Shown here piece after piece: positions 1-10,199 of a stretch of 64,000 nt of DNA. The translations under genes and the position numbers were made by a program. The stretch spans positions 30,723,666 through 30,787,665 of the forward strand of contig OX485807.1 of assembly GCA_950295325.1 (NCBI GenBank), given 5' to 3'. The stretch comes from Polytrichum commune (Eukaryota > Streptophyta > Polytrichopsida > Polytrichales > Polytrichaceae). How positions within the stretch are numbered: the first letter of the stretch is position 1; every line of letters starts with the position of its first letter. Under the pieces are notes generated by a model that saw nothing but the letters and a program-made list of their open reading frames with translations, searched no databases and was not told the DNA's origin.

Positions 1-1876
1 TCCAAACCTCTCAATAAGCCTCTCAACACTCAAAAAACTCAAATCATATGCTCTTGCATTAAACAAACATTCAAGCAAAAACACAAGACAAAGAAACACT
101 TATACCAACCAAATGCGCCTTTGGATACCTCCAATGCTCCGAAGCTCCCAATCGCCAACCCTTCAAAATCCACTCTGCAACCTTAAAGCAATCAAATCTC
201 TAGGCATTTTACTTGCATACGTGGGCCCATAACCTATTGGAAGTCAATAAAACTAGAGATGAAAATGCACAAGCAAGAAAACATACACAAATGCATATGA
301 ACAATGTTTGGAGTGGGATGATCTCATGTTCTCCTTGCTTTGCCTTTATTGTTTTTCTTCTTTTCCTTGGTTCATACAAACAATATGGGATAACTCATAT
401 CCCTCTCGGACCAACATTGTGGCCTTATTCTAATCTTATTGTTTCTCATGCCTCTTCCATTACATTTTATTAATTACAAGCAATCTATTGCTCTACCTTC
501 TACGATTCCTTCTAGTATTACATTTCTATTGACTATGAGCAATCTAATGCTCCGGCTTCAACAAGGGTGGCAGTCTGCAACTTGGGCTGTGATGGCAAGG
601 CAATTGTTGGGGGTGGATGGCACTGATGCTTAGGGTTGGAGGCTGCAAGTGTTGATTTTTGGGTATCATAGTGCTCGGTAGTGTTGCACTCATGTTAGAG
701 GTTTTGTGCTTGATACTTTGCATCTATTTGTATATTTGTGTTGTCTTTGAATTCAATTTATGGTGGCGGTCAATATGCCTATGAGGATATGAGATCTAGC
801 TTGCTCCCAAGCAAAGGAGAGATTGCAAGCATTTCTAAAATATAATGAGGCCTCCGTCAACATTGCACTGGGAAGTGTGCATATAGATGTTAGACTTGTC
901 AATTTGAAGAAGTTTATTGAGGAGAATTGTATTGTGGGCTTGCGCTTGGTGGAGAAGGGTGGTGCATTGACACGCAAACATTTCCAAATGGTTGTGAAGG
1001 GCAACTTTAGTAGCCTACAAGTGTTGAACAAAACAATTAAGGCTACCTTAGCTTGGGATGCAAGTCCCCCAATGCATCATGTTGTTTCTTGCAAGAAATT
1101 GAAGGGATGAAGGTTTGCACACTTTCAAGGGCATGATGGGTTATTGCATGAAGAAAAATGATGATGAGCATTTTCAGTTTGTTCATCTTAATGTTTCAAC
1201 CAATGATATGAATGAAGGTAAGCTAGAGTACGCAAAATTCGAGAAAATTGGCTTGAACAATTGCGTGTGTCTATCTCATACCAACATTTTACAAAGTGCT
1301 CACCAATGGGCATGATTTTTTTTGTGAAAAACACTTGGATGTCACGCTACCGAGAACTTTGTACCACATGTACAAGAGTGATCAACTTTACCCAAATCCA
1401 ACTTGGCTTATTCCCTTGAGGTATGCCGGCATGGAGGTCAAGCATGTGGCTTTGATATGGAAAATCATGATGGGTCCTACCAACATTGACATGGAAAACA
1501 TATCCAACGTTTTCTTCGACTCCATTTTGGGTGTTGTGAACATGAGATATTTTAATGCGCAACAAATCGCAATGGATCATCAGGAGGAAGAGCAAGACCA
1601 ATCATGCATCATACAATAATCGTGACATCCATGGCACAAGGAACCCAGTTTTGAGCGACTTGAGGGAGCTATGGCTTGAGGAAGATTTATGTGTAGGAGT
1701 TGGAGAGGGAGTTGGTGAGTCTTCGCCTCCAGAGTGTGTTGGTCCTGTAAAGCCTTCTACCATTAGCGGACCGGTAAGGAACTCCGTGTTCTCTTGCCAC
1801 GCTCTTTGTTGGGTCGGGTGCCCGTGTATGTTCTTGTCAAGGGCCTATAGGGTAACAACATCGACAAAGCCTTTTA
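1..1876 (+). other. Degraded coding remnant, unrecognised
   Basis: No intact gene. Three short plus-strand frames at 823-1110, 1115-1315 and 1296-1619 follow one another and read like pieces of one longer protein broken by frameshifts. The last piece has a hydrophilic, acidic tail rich in Glu and Gln. I do not recognise the family. The position beside a MITE and the lack of intron signals make a transposon-derived remnant more likely than a host gene. The first 750 bases show no coding signal. Confidence 0.3.
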
Positions 1877-2375
1877 GAGCCACTTCACACACAAGCCAAG
1901 AGCCGTGACCATGACATTGTGAGAGCCCGAAAAAAAGTGTCCGAAGGCTGTCCCAAGACACCTCCAAAATCATGTAGTGTGGTCATGGATTTTCAAGTGT
2001 AGTGTGAAGTCATATGTGACCGGGCCCCCAACCAAATATTGTTTCAATGAATTTCTACTCATGCGGGATCTTCACATGATAAACTAGAATAAATCAACGG
2101 TTGTGAATGTTCGGAGTGCCATGGTCTCCTGGTTTTGTGTTAGACCTACCTCCCAGAAGTGGTTTTTGAAAATAGTCCAAGTGACCATGGAACATGATCC
2201 ATTGGATGCCATGTAGGAATCCATGTAGACTTTACATCCACCTTGCATTCACATACTCCGTTGGTCCCTCAAGCATAGTGTGAATCGAACTTGGACCAGC
2301 TCCACCTTTTTCCACCAATGAGAGTGCTTGAAGTGTAATGGTCACGGGCTCTTAGTCTCGTGTGTGAAGTGGCCC
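1877..2375. mobile_element. Tourist-like MITE, copy 1
   Basis: A 499-bp non-coding element. Its ends are inverted copies of a motif close to GGGCCACTTCACACAC, and it is flanked by TTA on the left and TAA on the right. It aligns along its whole length with the copy at 22164-22649. Both copies contain the same internal landmarks, including a shared run reading CAAGAGCCGTGACCATG-like near the left end. The TIR start GGGCC and a 3-bp TTA/TAA duplication fit PIF/Harbinger (Tourist) elements. No transposase frame is present, so it is non-autonomous. The left end here has decayed (GAGCC). Confidence 0.65.
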
Positions 2376-4284
2376 TAATAAGCTATTTCTTTCTGGTTTT
2401 CTGTGTAAATAAAGTATAGTTGGTTTCCCTACTCTTTTGCTGACATGTCTTCTTGTGTGCTTGCCTTTTCTTTTCCCCAAGGCTAATCAATCAAACACCC
2501 AAGAAAATACTTATACATAACTTATGCCCCCTTCCCACCTAACTTTACCAAAGAACCAAAACTCGGGTAAAGCTCTCTCGGTTATAGCTGAGGCACCTGG
2601 CTATCCCAATGCACCTACAAGAACTTGCTCCAAAGATTTTTGAGTAGGTTAGTTAAGTAGTTTTTACACATGTTCGTTGTTTTATCTACCAAGCAATGAA
2701 TGTTGGATAGTTTTTGTCCCATCTCCAAATGCCTTACTACTCGTGTATCTTACCATCGGTTTTTGTAAATGAAGCTCCTCATGCCCTCATAACTACGACT
2801 AAAAGCAACCAATCACAAGGGTGGGAGGCGACACTTTTAATTATCCTACGTTCTTGCCTCATGTCTAGGTACTGATGAGAGGGTCGGTGCCTAAGGCTCA
2901 TAACCTCCACTTTCAAACCATGCCACATCATTTGCCAACTAGGCTCAGGACTAGATAGTGTTGATGGTGTGAAGGTTGTGTTTTTAGAACCAACTTTTAG
3001 GCTTAGCTAAAGTCAAGTGGGAAGGGGGCATTGTTGTACTTAATGGTTGTTTCATCATATTAGCAACAACTTGCATTGGAACCCTAAACAAGCAAGAACC
3101 AAAAAAAATACACGTCAATGTAAGGTGACACATTTTATTAATTTAGTAAACTATTTCATAAATATTTAAGGAAAGAAAAACACACGTAGAAACACATCAC
3201 CAACATCTATTACTTTGAATGATTGAAGAAAACACATACGATGCTTTGTGATCCATGCTCAAAACCTCACTCACTCCACAAATGCATGGACAACAACAAA
3301 ACATAAGAGCAAGCACTATGTTGAACTAGTAAGTGCAACTGCAATGGAAGTAAACAACAAAGTGAAATACCAAAAGCAAATACTGCAAAACCGTCGCAAT
3401 AATGTGTTGTGGTTTTGCTACACTCTACTTATTTGGTATGCACTCGCATTCTTGAGAGAGAGACCAACAAATTCACCAAACAATAGAAGAAAAATATAAC
3501 ACAATGTTCCAAAACATTGTAAACCCTTAGTAACTATGAGAAAGAGAACCTCGATCGACCTCATAGATGACATCTCAATTATTAAATAGTTTTCCCAACA
3601 AAATCGCTGTATATGTCAAAGTTGTTGACTTTTGATCCTTGAATGGTGTTACTTCCAAAAGAAGAATTGTTGGAAATAATTATCTTTACGCATGAAAAAA
3701 GAAAAATAACAATATTCTAAAATATCTAAATATTTATTTCTCAATCATCAAAATTAGATAATTCATAAGAAACGCTAGATGGATGATTTTTGTTTCAGAT
3801 TTGGTTTGTTATCACCAAGATGATTGTGTATGCGGGATTTATATGTAAACAAAACTTTGTCTTTGATGAACCAAATGATGTCCAGCTTTCAATATTATCA
3901 ACAAAAGTTGTTCACACTCTATACATATAATCATATTCTTATACACATTTTTAAAAAATGTCATAAGTCTTCATAACATGAACAAATTTGCAAGAAAATA
4001 CCCAAGCAAACTAATGTCATGATTCATCCTCACTAATGAGGTTTTTCTTGAATTTTTGCTTTGAAAATGCTTTGCTCGAAACTCATGACCTTGTATAGGA
4101 AGTCCAACTGCGTGATAGCAAACTTTGACGTTGTGTCAACAACTCTTGTGTCATAAGTGGTTTAAAAAACAAGCTTGCAAATATCACCTTTAAGATTGAT
4201 CTTCAAATTACACAAAATCTCAAGGGTATGAAGGGTTAGGTTTCAAACTTCACATTTGACTTCAAGTTGGGACCTACCAAGAAC
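2376..4284. other. Intergenic, no gene seen
   Basis: AT-rich sequence with frequent stops in all frames. A short plus-strand frame at 3248-3499 has no recognisable similarity and is probably chance. I see no RNA gene or repeat with clear ends. Confidence 0.5.
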
Positions 4285-4680
4285 AAAGCCATGGCCGTGC
4301 AAGCCCCGGGCTAGATCACATCTTCATGTAGCTGGGCCCCGCCCTTCCCACGCATCCTTCACTGCCCGGTCTACCTGCCCGCACCTGCGTGGGAACTCTT
4401 CCCCGTTGGGAACCAATGTGATAATACTCGGTCACTAAAGACATTGACCTCCTTTGGCATGTGAAAAAACTTCATCAATTAACTTGAAAATAATGAAAGT
4501 GATGTCAACTTGATTATTTATAACTTTGACCAGATATTGTCACATTGATTCCCAACAAAAAAGAACTCCCACGCAGATGTACGTGGACATGAAGACTGGA
4601 CAATGAAGAAGGCGTGGGAGAGGCGGGACCCAGCCGAATGGAGATGTGATTAGCCGGGGGAGCTGTGCAGGGACAGCAAG
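4285..4680. repeat. Imperfect long inverted repeat (foldback/MITE-like)
   Basis: The stretch at about 4285-4440 reappears inverted at about 4510-4680. Both arms carry recognisable blocks: a GCTGGGYCCCGCC-like block, CCCACGC, CTGCGTGGGA and GTTGGGAAYCAATGTGA. Similarity is clear but imperfect, with several small gaps. The roughly 70-bp loop is AT-rich. Short open frames on each arm are by-products of the repeat. It ends about 200 bp left of the large TIR element. I could not find a target duplication, so the element class is open. Confidence 0.55.
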
Positions 4681-4875
4681 CAGGCAGACGAGAGGAGTAT
4701 CCCCATTGTTCCCAGTGCCCACCAAATTCCCTTCCAATCTCATTAAAAATAAGCCTGCTTCCCTTTATAAAGCAGGTCTGTTTGGGACCATCAAGTACTT
4801 AGCTGCATGTGCCACCCAGGGCTCATGGACTCCACATGGGTTGACCATGTAAACAGGCTTGGAAACAAAGCCCCA

Positions 4876-4884
4876 GTCCCGACC
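4876..4884. repeat. 9-bp target site duplication, left copy
   Basis: GTCCCGACC lies directly against the left terminal inverted repeat. The identical 9-mer in the same orientation directly follows the right terminus at 20483-20491. A perfect 9-bp duplication is characteristic of Mutator-like transposition. Confidence 0.9.
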
Positions 4885-5376
4885 GGAGGACGCTAAACAC
4901 CCCCCCACGAACTTCTAGGGATTCCATATTCGGGCGGGGGCAGCCCTCCCACGAAATTTCTGGCCCCGCCCGGATTTTTTCCAAACCCGCCCGAAAATAG
5001 CTGCCCGCCCCGCCCGAAAACGAAAAAAACATTGCTCTTCCATTCTTGAAGGCCGCTTGACTACAAATCCCATATTGAGTGCACTTCACCTTCAAGGTCT
5101 CAAATCCAATATATATGTGCACTTCCACCTAGTAAATAAGGCATTAAATGGGATTTCATTCCGGAAGTGAAACCATCAACCAAGAATGTAATTAACTTGG
5201 AAGTCAAAAAATTAGAAAATCCTCATCAACATTGAGGTTATAATTTTTATGACTAACCATTTGAAATTGTCTTCGTCATTCTTAAATGACACTTAAATTT
5301 AGTGTGCTGATGTGGTATGTATATTTTATAATATTTTAGATAATTCTGGCTACTTTCAAGAATATTCATACGCACT
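4885..5376. repeat. Left terminal inverted repeat
   Basis: Bases 4885 to about 5215 match the reverse complement of 20156-20482 with only about two mismatches that I could see. About 110 bp (5216-5327) are present only on this side. Pairing then resumes at 5328-5376 with 20109-20157. The arm contains a C/G-homopolymer-rich outer part (a run of seven C near 4900 and CCCGCCCG motifs) and an AT-rich inner part. Confidence 0.9.
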
Positions 5377-5764
5377 TATTCTAATTAAGTGTGATTTAAT
5401 GTAATTATTTCTAATTATTTCTGATTAATCCTAATTAATCCCAAATAAATCAGAAAGTATTTTTTCCAAATTAAGTAAGACTAATTAATCCTAAAATGTA
5501 ATTACTGGAATTAACTCCAATTAAGTCCAATCAATTTCAGTAATTACAATACTCAATTTTTATATCCAGTAAGCCTAATTAACCCTAAAATTTAATTAAT
5601 GGAATTAACTCCAATTAAATCCGGTAATTAAAAAAATTTATTAATTAGTTCCATTAAATATATTTTATAAATAAGTGCTGTCGTGTAAACTAAGATCGTT
5701 AAACACAACAGATCGAGTGTCGTTGTCAATATCAATTAGCAAAATAAAATAGCAAACTAAAATG
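5377..5764. repeat. AT-rich spacer with tandem duplication
   Basis: Very AT-rich sequence built of TAATTAAT and CCTAATTAA-like words. A block at about 5482-5552 is repeated at about 5575-5630, sharing the word GGAATTAACTCCAATTAA. In cassette orientation this is the 3' untranslated side after RNase H. No integrase reading frame is present here in any frame. Confidence 0.6.
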
Positions 5765-6619
5765 CTAAACAACCACCTCTTCAAGGGCAGCATGCCAACC
5801 CGGCACTGCCTCACGATTACAATCTCCATGCCACATGGCTCCAGTTAAATCCTCATCTGAAGGGCTTGGATTGCGAGACAATCCGTCTGCATCCAAATTG
5901 GCAATTCCTGCTCGGTGAACAACTTCAAAATCATATTCCTGAAATAACAATGCCCACCTAGCAAGTTTCCCGGTGAGCTTATCTGATTCCATAAGCCATT
6001 TTAAAGGCTGATGATCAGTCACCAAAGTAAACTTTTGCCCATACAAATAAGGTCGAAAATGTGCAATGGCCCAAATGGCCGCCAAGGCCTCGCCTTCATA
6101 AGAAGAATAATTAGATTCAGCACTATTATTGTTTCTAGATGCATAAGCCACCACATATTCCTTTCCCTCTTCATCTTTCTGTGTCAATACCGCTCCCAAT
6201 CCCACTGCACTCCAATCTGTGTGTAATTAAAAAGCTCTAGACACATCCGGGCATCGAAGCACTGGCGCTGAACCGAGCCTCTGCTTCAATGTATCAAATG
6301 CCTGTTGTTGTTCCCGACTCCAAATCCATGGTTGGTCTTTCCCCGTGAGAATGGTAAGAGGTTTGGCAATCAAACTAAAGTTTTTGACAAACCTCCTATA
6401 ATAATTTGCCAATCCTAGAAATGCACGAAGCCGCGGTACATCATTAGGTGCGGGAATTTTGTGCAAAGCATCCACCTTCACCTGTTGCACACCAACACCG
6501 CCAGGAACAATCATGTGGCCTAAATAGGGCAATTGATCATGGAAAAACTTACATTTTCCATGATGTAAACGGAGTCCCCACCGTTGAAGTCGTTCAAATA
6601 CCGCTTGCAAATGTCTCAC
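5765..6619 (-). pseudogene. RNase H region (with RT thumb) of the methyltransferase retro-cassette
   Basis: This continues the polyprotein frame. Bases 6619-6227 encode the RT C-terminal thumb and connection, with the Ty3/Gypsy signatures YLGHMI, LRAFLGLANYYRRFV and APVLRCPD. After an in-frame TAA at 6227-6229 the frame continues to 5765 as RNase H, with the expected acidic positions in TDWSAVGLGAVL, YEGEALAAIWA, LVTDHQPLKWL and NLDADGLSR. The protein then ends about 30 residues later with EEVVV and a stop. In normal Ty3/Gypsy elements the integrase with its HHCC zinc site follows here; it is absent. The TAA replaces a position where Gln (CAA) would fit. Confidence 0.85.
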
Positions 6620-7366
6620 ATGATCCTATAGACTATTACTAAAGATGATAACATCATCAATGTAACATCTAGCAAACGGCAAACCAGCCAATAATTGGTC
6701 CATCACCCGCTGAAATTCAGCTGGTGCATTCTTGAGACCAAATGGCAGAAATTTCCAATGATAAAGTTGATCCTTGCCATCTTTATCAATTCCCCAAAAT
6801 GCGGTCTTCACCCGATCACCCAACAACAAAGGTAATTGGTGATAACCAGACCTCAAATCCAGAGTGCTGAAGATTCTAGAAAATCTCAGTGCATCAAACA
6901 ACTCCTCCGGCATCGGCATTGGATATCGATCCGACTTGGTCTTGCGGTTGATTGGACGATAATCACCACACATCCGTTTTTCCGTCCAGTTGCCAAAGAT
7001 ATCATTATTTGACGGCATAACCGTGGCATAAGCATACTTTCCATTGGAGAATTCAATCAATTCCGCTGCCAATAACTCTTGACATCGAGTTTGAACACCC
7101 AACCTTTCAGAGGTACTAAGTCTGTACGGCCGTCTGAAAATAGGGTGGTCGTCCTCGAGTTGAATACGAACAGGTTTACCTTTATATCCTTCAAGATCAT
7201 GAAGACTAAAGACAAAACAATTACGGTAAGAGCGAATAAATGCCCGTACCTTTCGTGCTTCGGCACCAGTAAGCTTTGACCCCACTTCAATTGGCCAATC
7301 GTCAAACTCCGTGGTTTCCTTTTTCATAGAAGGATTGCCACTTGGTGCCAGCACAGCCTGTGATTG
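6620..7366 (-). pseudogene. Reverse transcriptase of the methyltransferase retro-cassette
   Basis: A Ty3/Gypsy-type reverse transcriptase. Visible motifs include the RRPYRLS fingers entry, MCGDYRPINRKT, STLDLRSGYHQLPL (first catalytic Asp), KTAFWG, LPFGLKNAPAEFQRVMD and the catalytic YIDD at 6664-6653. The enzyme would copy element RNA into DNA together with the following RNase H. It is in frame with the upstream methyltransferase tail across a TAG at 7367-7369 and with the thumb across a TAG at 6626-6628; both fit former CAG codons. All catalytic residues I can check are intact, so decay is limited to point stops. Confidence 0.9.
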
Positions 7367-8865
7367 CTAGTCCGTGGAGAGGGCAACACCTTTGCCCCCA
7401 TCATCTGCACTTGAATCCAAATGCGTATCCTCTCCACTACAATCAGTTTGTGTAGCTAAATAGCTACCCACATATGAAGTATCACCAAGAAATAGAAGTG
7501 GAAACATTTTATGGGCCTCCAACTTCCCAAACTCTTGGGCCAAAGCCGAAAAAACACGTTGGGCTCGAAGCTCTTCCGCAACATGAAGTTTCAAAGGAAA
7601 TAATCCCTCGGTGTCATTGACCTCAATGTGATCCTTGGATTGCGGCTCCATTGTCCCCTGACCATTGTGCTTTGCCCTCAGAGTACGCAATTGGTCATCC
7701 ATACGTTGTTGAGCAGCAAGACAAATTCCAATTATCCACACAATGTTGTTAAGATCCATAGCTTGCCCCAATAGGAAACGTCTTTGACCTTCCTGAAGCC
7801 CGTGAGCAGCCGTGGTACCTGTAAGAAAACCCATGGCGCGTTCCCGCTCATCTGCCGTAGGCTCCTCATAAGTTTGGGGTTTGAATCCCAAACCATGCCA
7901 AGTCCACGAGATCGAAATGCAAAAGACTGTGGATATGTCACAAAAGTAGGTAGTGCACCTCTCGGAATGCCCACCTTGTTAATTAATGCAAATGGCAAGG
8001 TGTCATCCTTGGTAACTGCCAAGGAAACACGATGATCATCTAAAATGTCATCCACCTTGCGATCCATAAGGCGAGGAATACGGGCAATCGCCGCTGAAAG
8101 CACCCGAGGTGATACCAAGTTGGTCCAAAACCAACGAGGCCGATGAGCAAAGGATCCCAAAGATGCAACATCCAGAAATGTTGGAGTACCCAGAATTTGG
8201 TTAATGTACTCACCATCCTTCACCACTTTGTGCTGGGTATCACCCAATAATGGTACATTTTCGAAAATGTACCCTGGCGGAATTGATTGGTGGGTAAACC
8301 ACCATTGCGTCAATCGCATCAAATCCGCAAACAAACTAGACCTAGGATCATCCAATCCCTGGCCAGTTCCTGCTCGCGAATGGCCTTGACAAGGCCATCC
8401 TGCAATAATCAAATCCACGTGGCCCAACCTTCTCAAATCCTCATCACTAATCATAGTGACATCTTGAGGAAGTTGACCACAACATCCATGAATGTCAGAG
8501 GCTGACAATTGTGCGGGGTATCTCAACAACAATTGTTGGATGTGGTGTCGGACGGCTCTGTTGGCTGCATACCCATTGTCCACATGAATATATCGCCTAA
8601 CTGTAATTCCAGCTTCCAACACTGCCACCAAACTTGTGCCAATGCCTCCAAAGATCTCCACAAGGACAATACCTTCAGGTGATGGTTGCCAACGAATGGG
8701 TTGAACAAAAGAAAATGAGGATGAAGTTGGAGGTGCCTCTCCAAGCTCCAAATCCACTACAATGTGTCGACAATGGTCGGATAACTCCTTAGGAGTTCGC
8801 CATGGTGGAGGTGGATCCTTAAAATGTCGAGCAGGAATTTGAAAAGATGGTAAAAATTGTTGTTA
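7367..8865 (-). pseudogene. DNMT3-like cytosine-C5 DNA methyltransferase domain within the polyprotein
   Basis: The domain follows the protease in the same frame after a TAA at 8863-8865. Counting from codon 8757: motif I is LVEIFGGIGTS (residues 33-42). Motif IV is AGWPCQGHSRAG, with catalytic Cys 123 at 8391-8389. Motif VI is FENV (165-168). Motif VIII is AHRPRWFWTNL. The spacing after motif I (GITVRRYIHVDN, with RHH further on) and the AHRPRWFW block resemble DNMT3-type enzymes more than bacterial Dcm. A one-base frameshift near 7880-7916 separates this part from the C-terminal motifs IX (ADERERAMGF) and X (LLGQAMDLNNIV), found in the next frame down to 7367. So all core motifs are present, with one frameshift and one nonsense codon. 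The role is probably methylation of element or host DNA (inference). Confidence 0.88.
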
Positions 8866-9207
8866 TGCCGCATTACAAGTGTAGTCCATTGTTTCCTCCA
8901 ATAAAACTGGAGCACAAGGCAAATCTGCAACTGAACCGCTGCAACCAAACATTGCCTCCGCAACCATAGTCATAGCAGTGGCTGCAAATGTGACGGGAAT
9001 AAATACCTTCCTGCCATCTCCAGTGGACCATCCCGGTCTAATCCATGCCTCTTCCGTCCAATTATCCAAACCAAAGCCAAGTGGGTAAAGAGCTTGCTGA
9101 CCAACGAGTATATCATAGTTGGTAGCATTAGTAACAACACACTTCATTGACAAATGAGTGTAAGTAGACCCTGCCCCCACGTGAAAAATCAAACGTAGAG
9201 GTGCCTT
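8866..9207 (-). pseudogene. C-terminal part of the aspartic protease (left of the nested insertion)
   Basis: When the nested chromovirus and one copy of its GCCTT duplication are removed, this stretch continues the protease frame from 16110 without a shift. It includes TNYDILVGQQALYPLG, typical of the retropepsin C-terminal region. A linker of about 60 residues leads to a TAA at 8863, after which the frame runs on into the methyltransferase. It is therefore one gene interrupted by an insertion, not two genes. Confidence 0.8.
9203..9207. repeat. 5-bp target site duplication of nested chromovirus, left
   Basis: GCCTT lies directly before the left LTR and again directly after the right LTR (16110-16114). 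This is the standard 5-bp duplication of an integrase-mediated insertion. Confidence 0.9.
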
Positions 9208-10179
9208 TGTCGCGCACCTCTCCATGAGGAGTGCCCGAAACACCATGGGCACAAGGGGGACCCCGGAGTGACACCCGGGACTTGTGGCGCCGTTGGTGAG
9301 AGGGCCCAAGTGATCCTAGTGTGGGTGAGGGCCCCGGGCGTTGGGAACGCCTCCCACCCACGGAGACTAGGAGGCATGAGGGTAAGGCCATGAGCTATGC
9401 GTAGCTCATGGCGTGGTGATTCTAGAATGCTCAAGATCACCTCAAGCGGAGGTGGGAGCTAGGAGTTATGGCCATTTGAGTGGGGCGCTGTCCCGGACAG
9501 CGCCCTGGTGCAGCAGTGCCTGGGAGTGATTCCCGGGACTGCCAAAGTTCAGACAGGCATAACGTCCTCAATACTTGCCCGAATGGGGCAAGTGAGGAGT
9601 CCATCGGCATCTACGTGAAGCGTAGATGAAGATGGAGTGGTTGGTTGTTATGATCAGACATCATACAAGGAAGTTATGATGGTCTGAAGCTGCTGGGGGG
9701 TTCTAGGCCCAGCAGCTAAAGGAAAATGTCCACTTGGCCCCAACTCTTGGTAGAGAGACAAGAGGTTGGTTGACGGTGGGGTAGGGGCCCCGCGTGAAGT
9801 CCTAGAGGCTTATATGGGTGAGGTGGTGTGGCCTCACCCACCCGAGGCCGAACGGCAAGGCCTCCATGGGCTTTGGCCTATTGTGAGGCCATATTTGCCT
9901 AGTATGGTTCGGGTTGTTGTAGTGTTGCTCCGGCAACGCGATGATCAACATAGGATTGGACTTCCATGGATGGAAGTCCACATTGGGGAAATGGGTTACC
10001 GATTAAGGGGTGAGTCCCGAAAGCAAAGTAGGAGGGTTGGTTCCCACCTATGAACTATTGGTCCGGGGTTAGAGGAGCTAACCATTAGCATGGCGGTATG
10101 CGAAGGGTTAGCCACTCGTAACCTTTGCTAGAAACGAAAATTGGCAAGATTGTTAAGGGACCTAGCAAGGGTTGCGACA
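9208..10179 (+). repeat. 5' LTR of chromovirus
   Basis: 972 bp, TG...CA bounded, with terminal TGTCGC/GCGACA. It is nearly identical to 15138-16109; the visible differences cluster at about 9613-9645, 9724 and 9770-9800. Open frames inside it are chance. Confidence 0.95.
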
Positions 10180-10181
10180 CT

Positions 10182-10199
10182 TGGTATCAGAGCAGGGTT
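10182..10199 (+). promoter_or_regulatory. Primer binding site (tRNA-iMet type)
   Basis: TGGTATCAGAGC starts two bases after the 5' LTR end. This is the usual plant LTR-retrotransposon primer site, complementary to the 3' end of initiator methionine tRNA. Confidence 0.9.

Noticed and set aside
4540-5128. Minus-strand frames 4540-4743 and 4823-5128 as genes
   Set aside because: The first lies in an inverted-repeat arm. The second is the TIR itself and reappears as 20239-20583 on the plus strand.
7367-8865. Methyltransferase as a bacterial restriction-modification gene or contamination
   Set aside because: It is in frame within a Ty3/Gypsy polyprotein, resembles DNMT3-type enzymes around motifs I and VIII, and has no restriction partner.
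9128-10053. Open frames within the LTRs (9128-9440, 9766-10053 and their copies at 14854-15983)
   Set aside because: They occur in both LTRs as non-coding repeats with no domain, and overlap each other on both strands.
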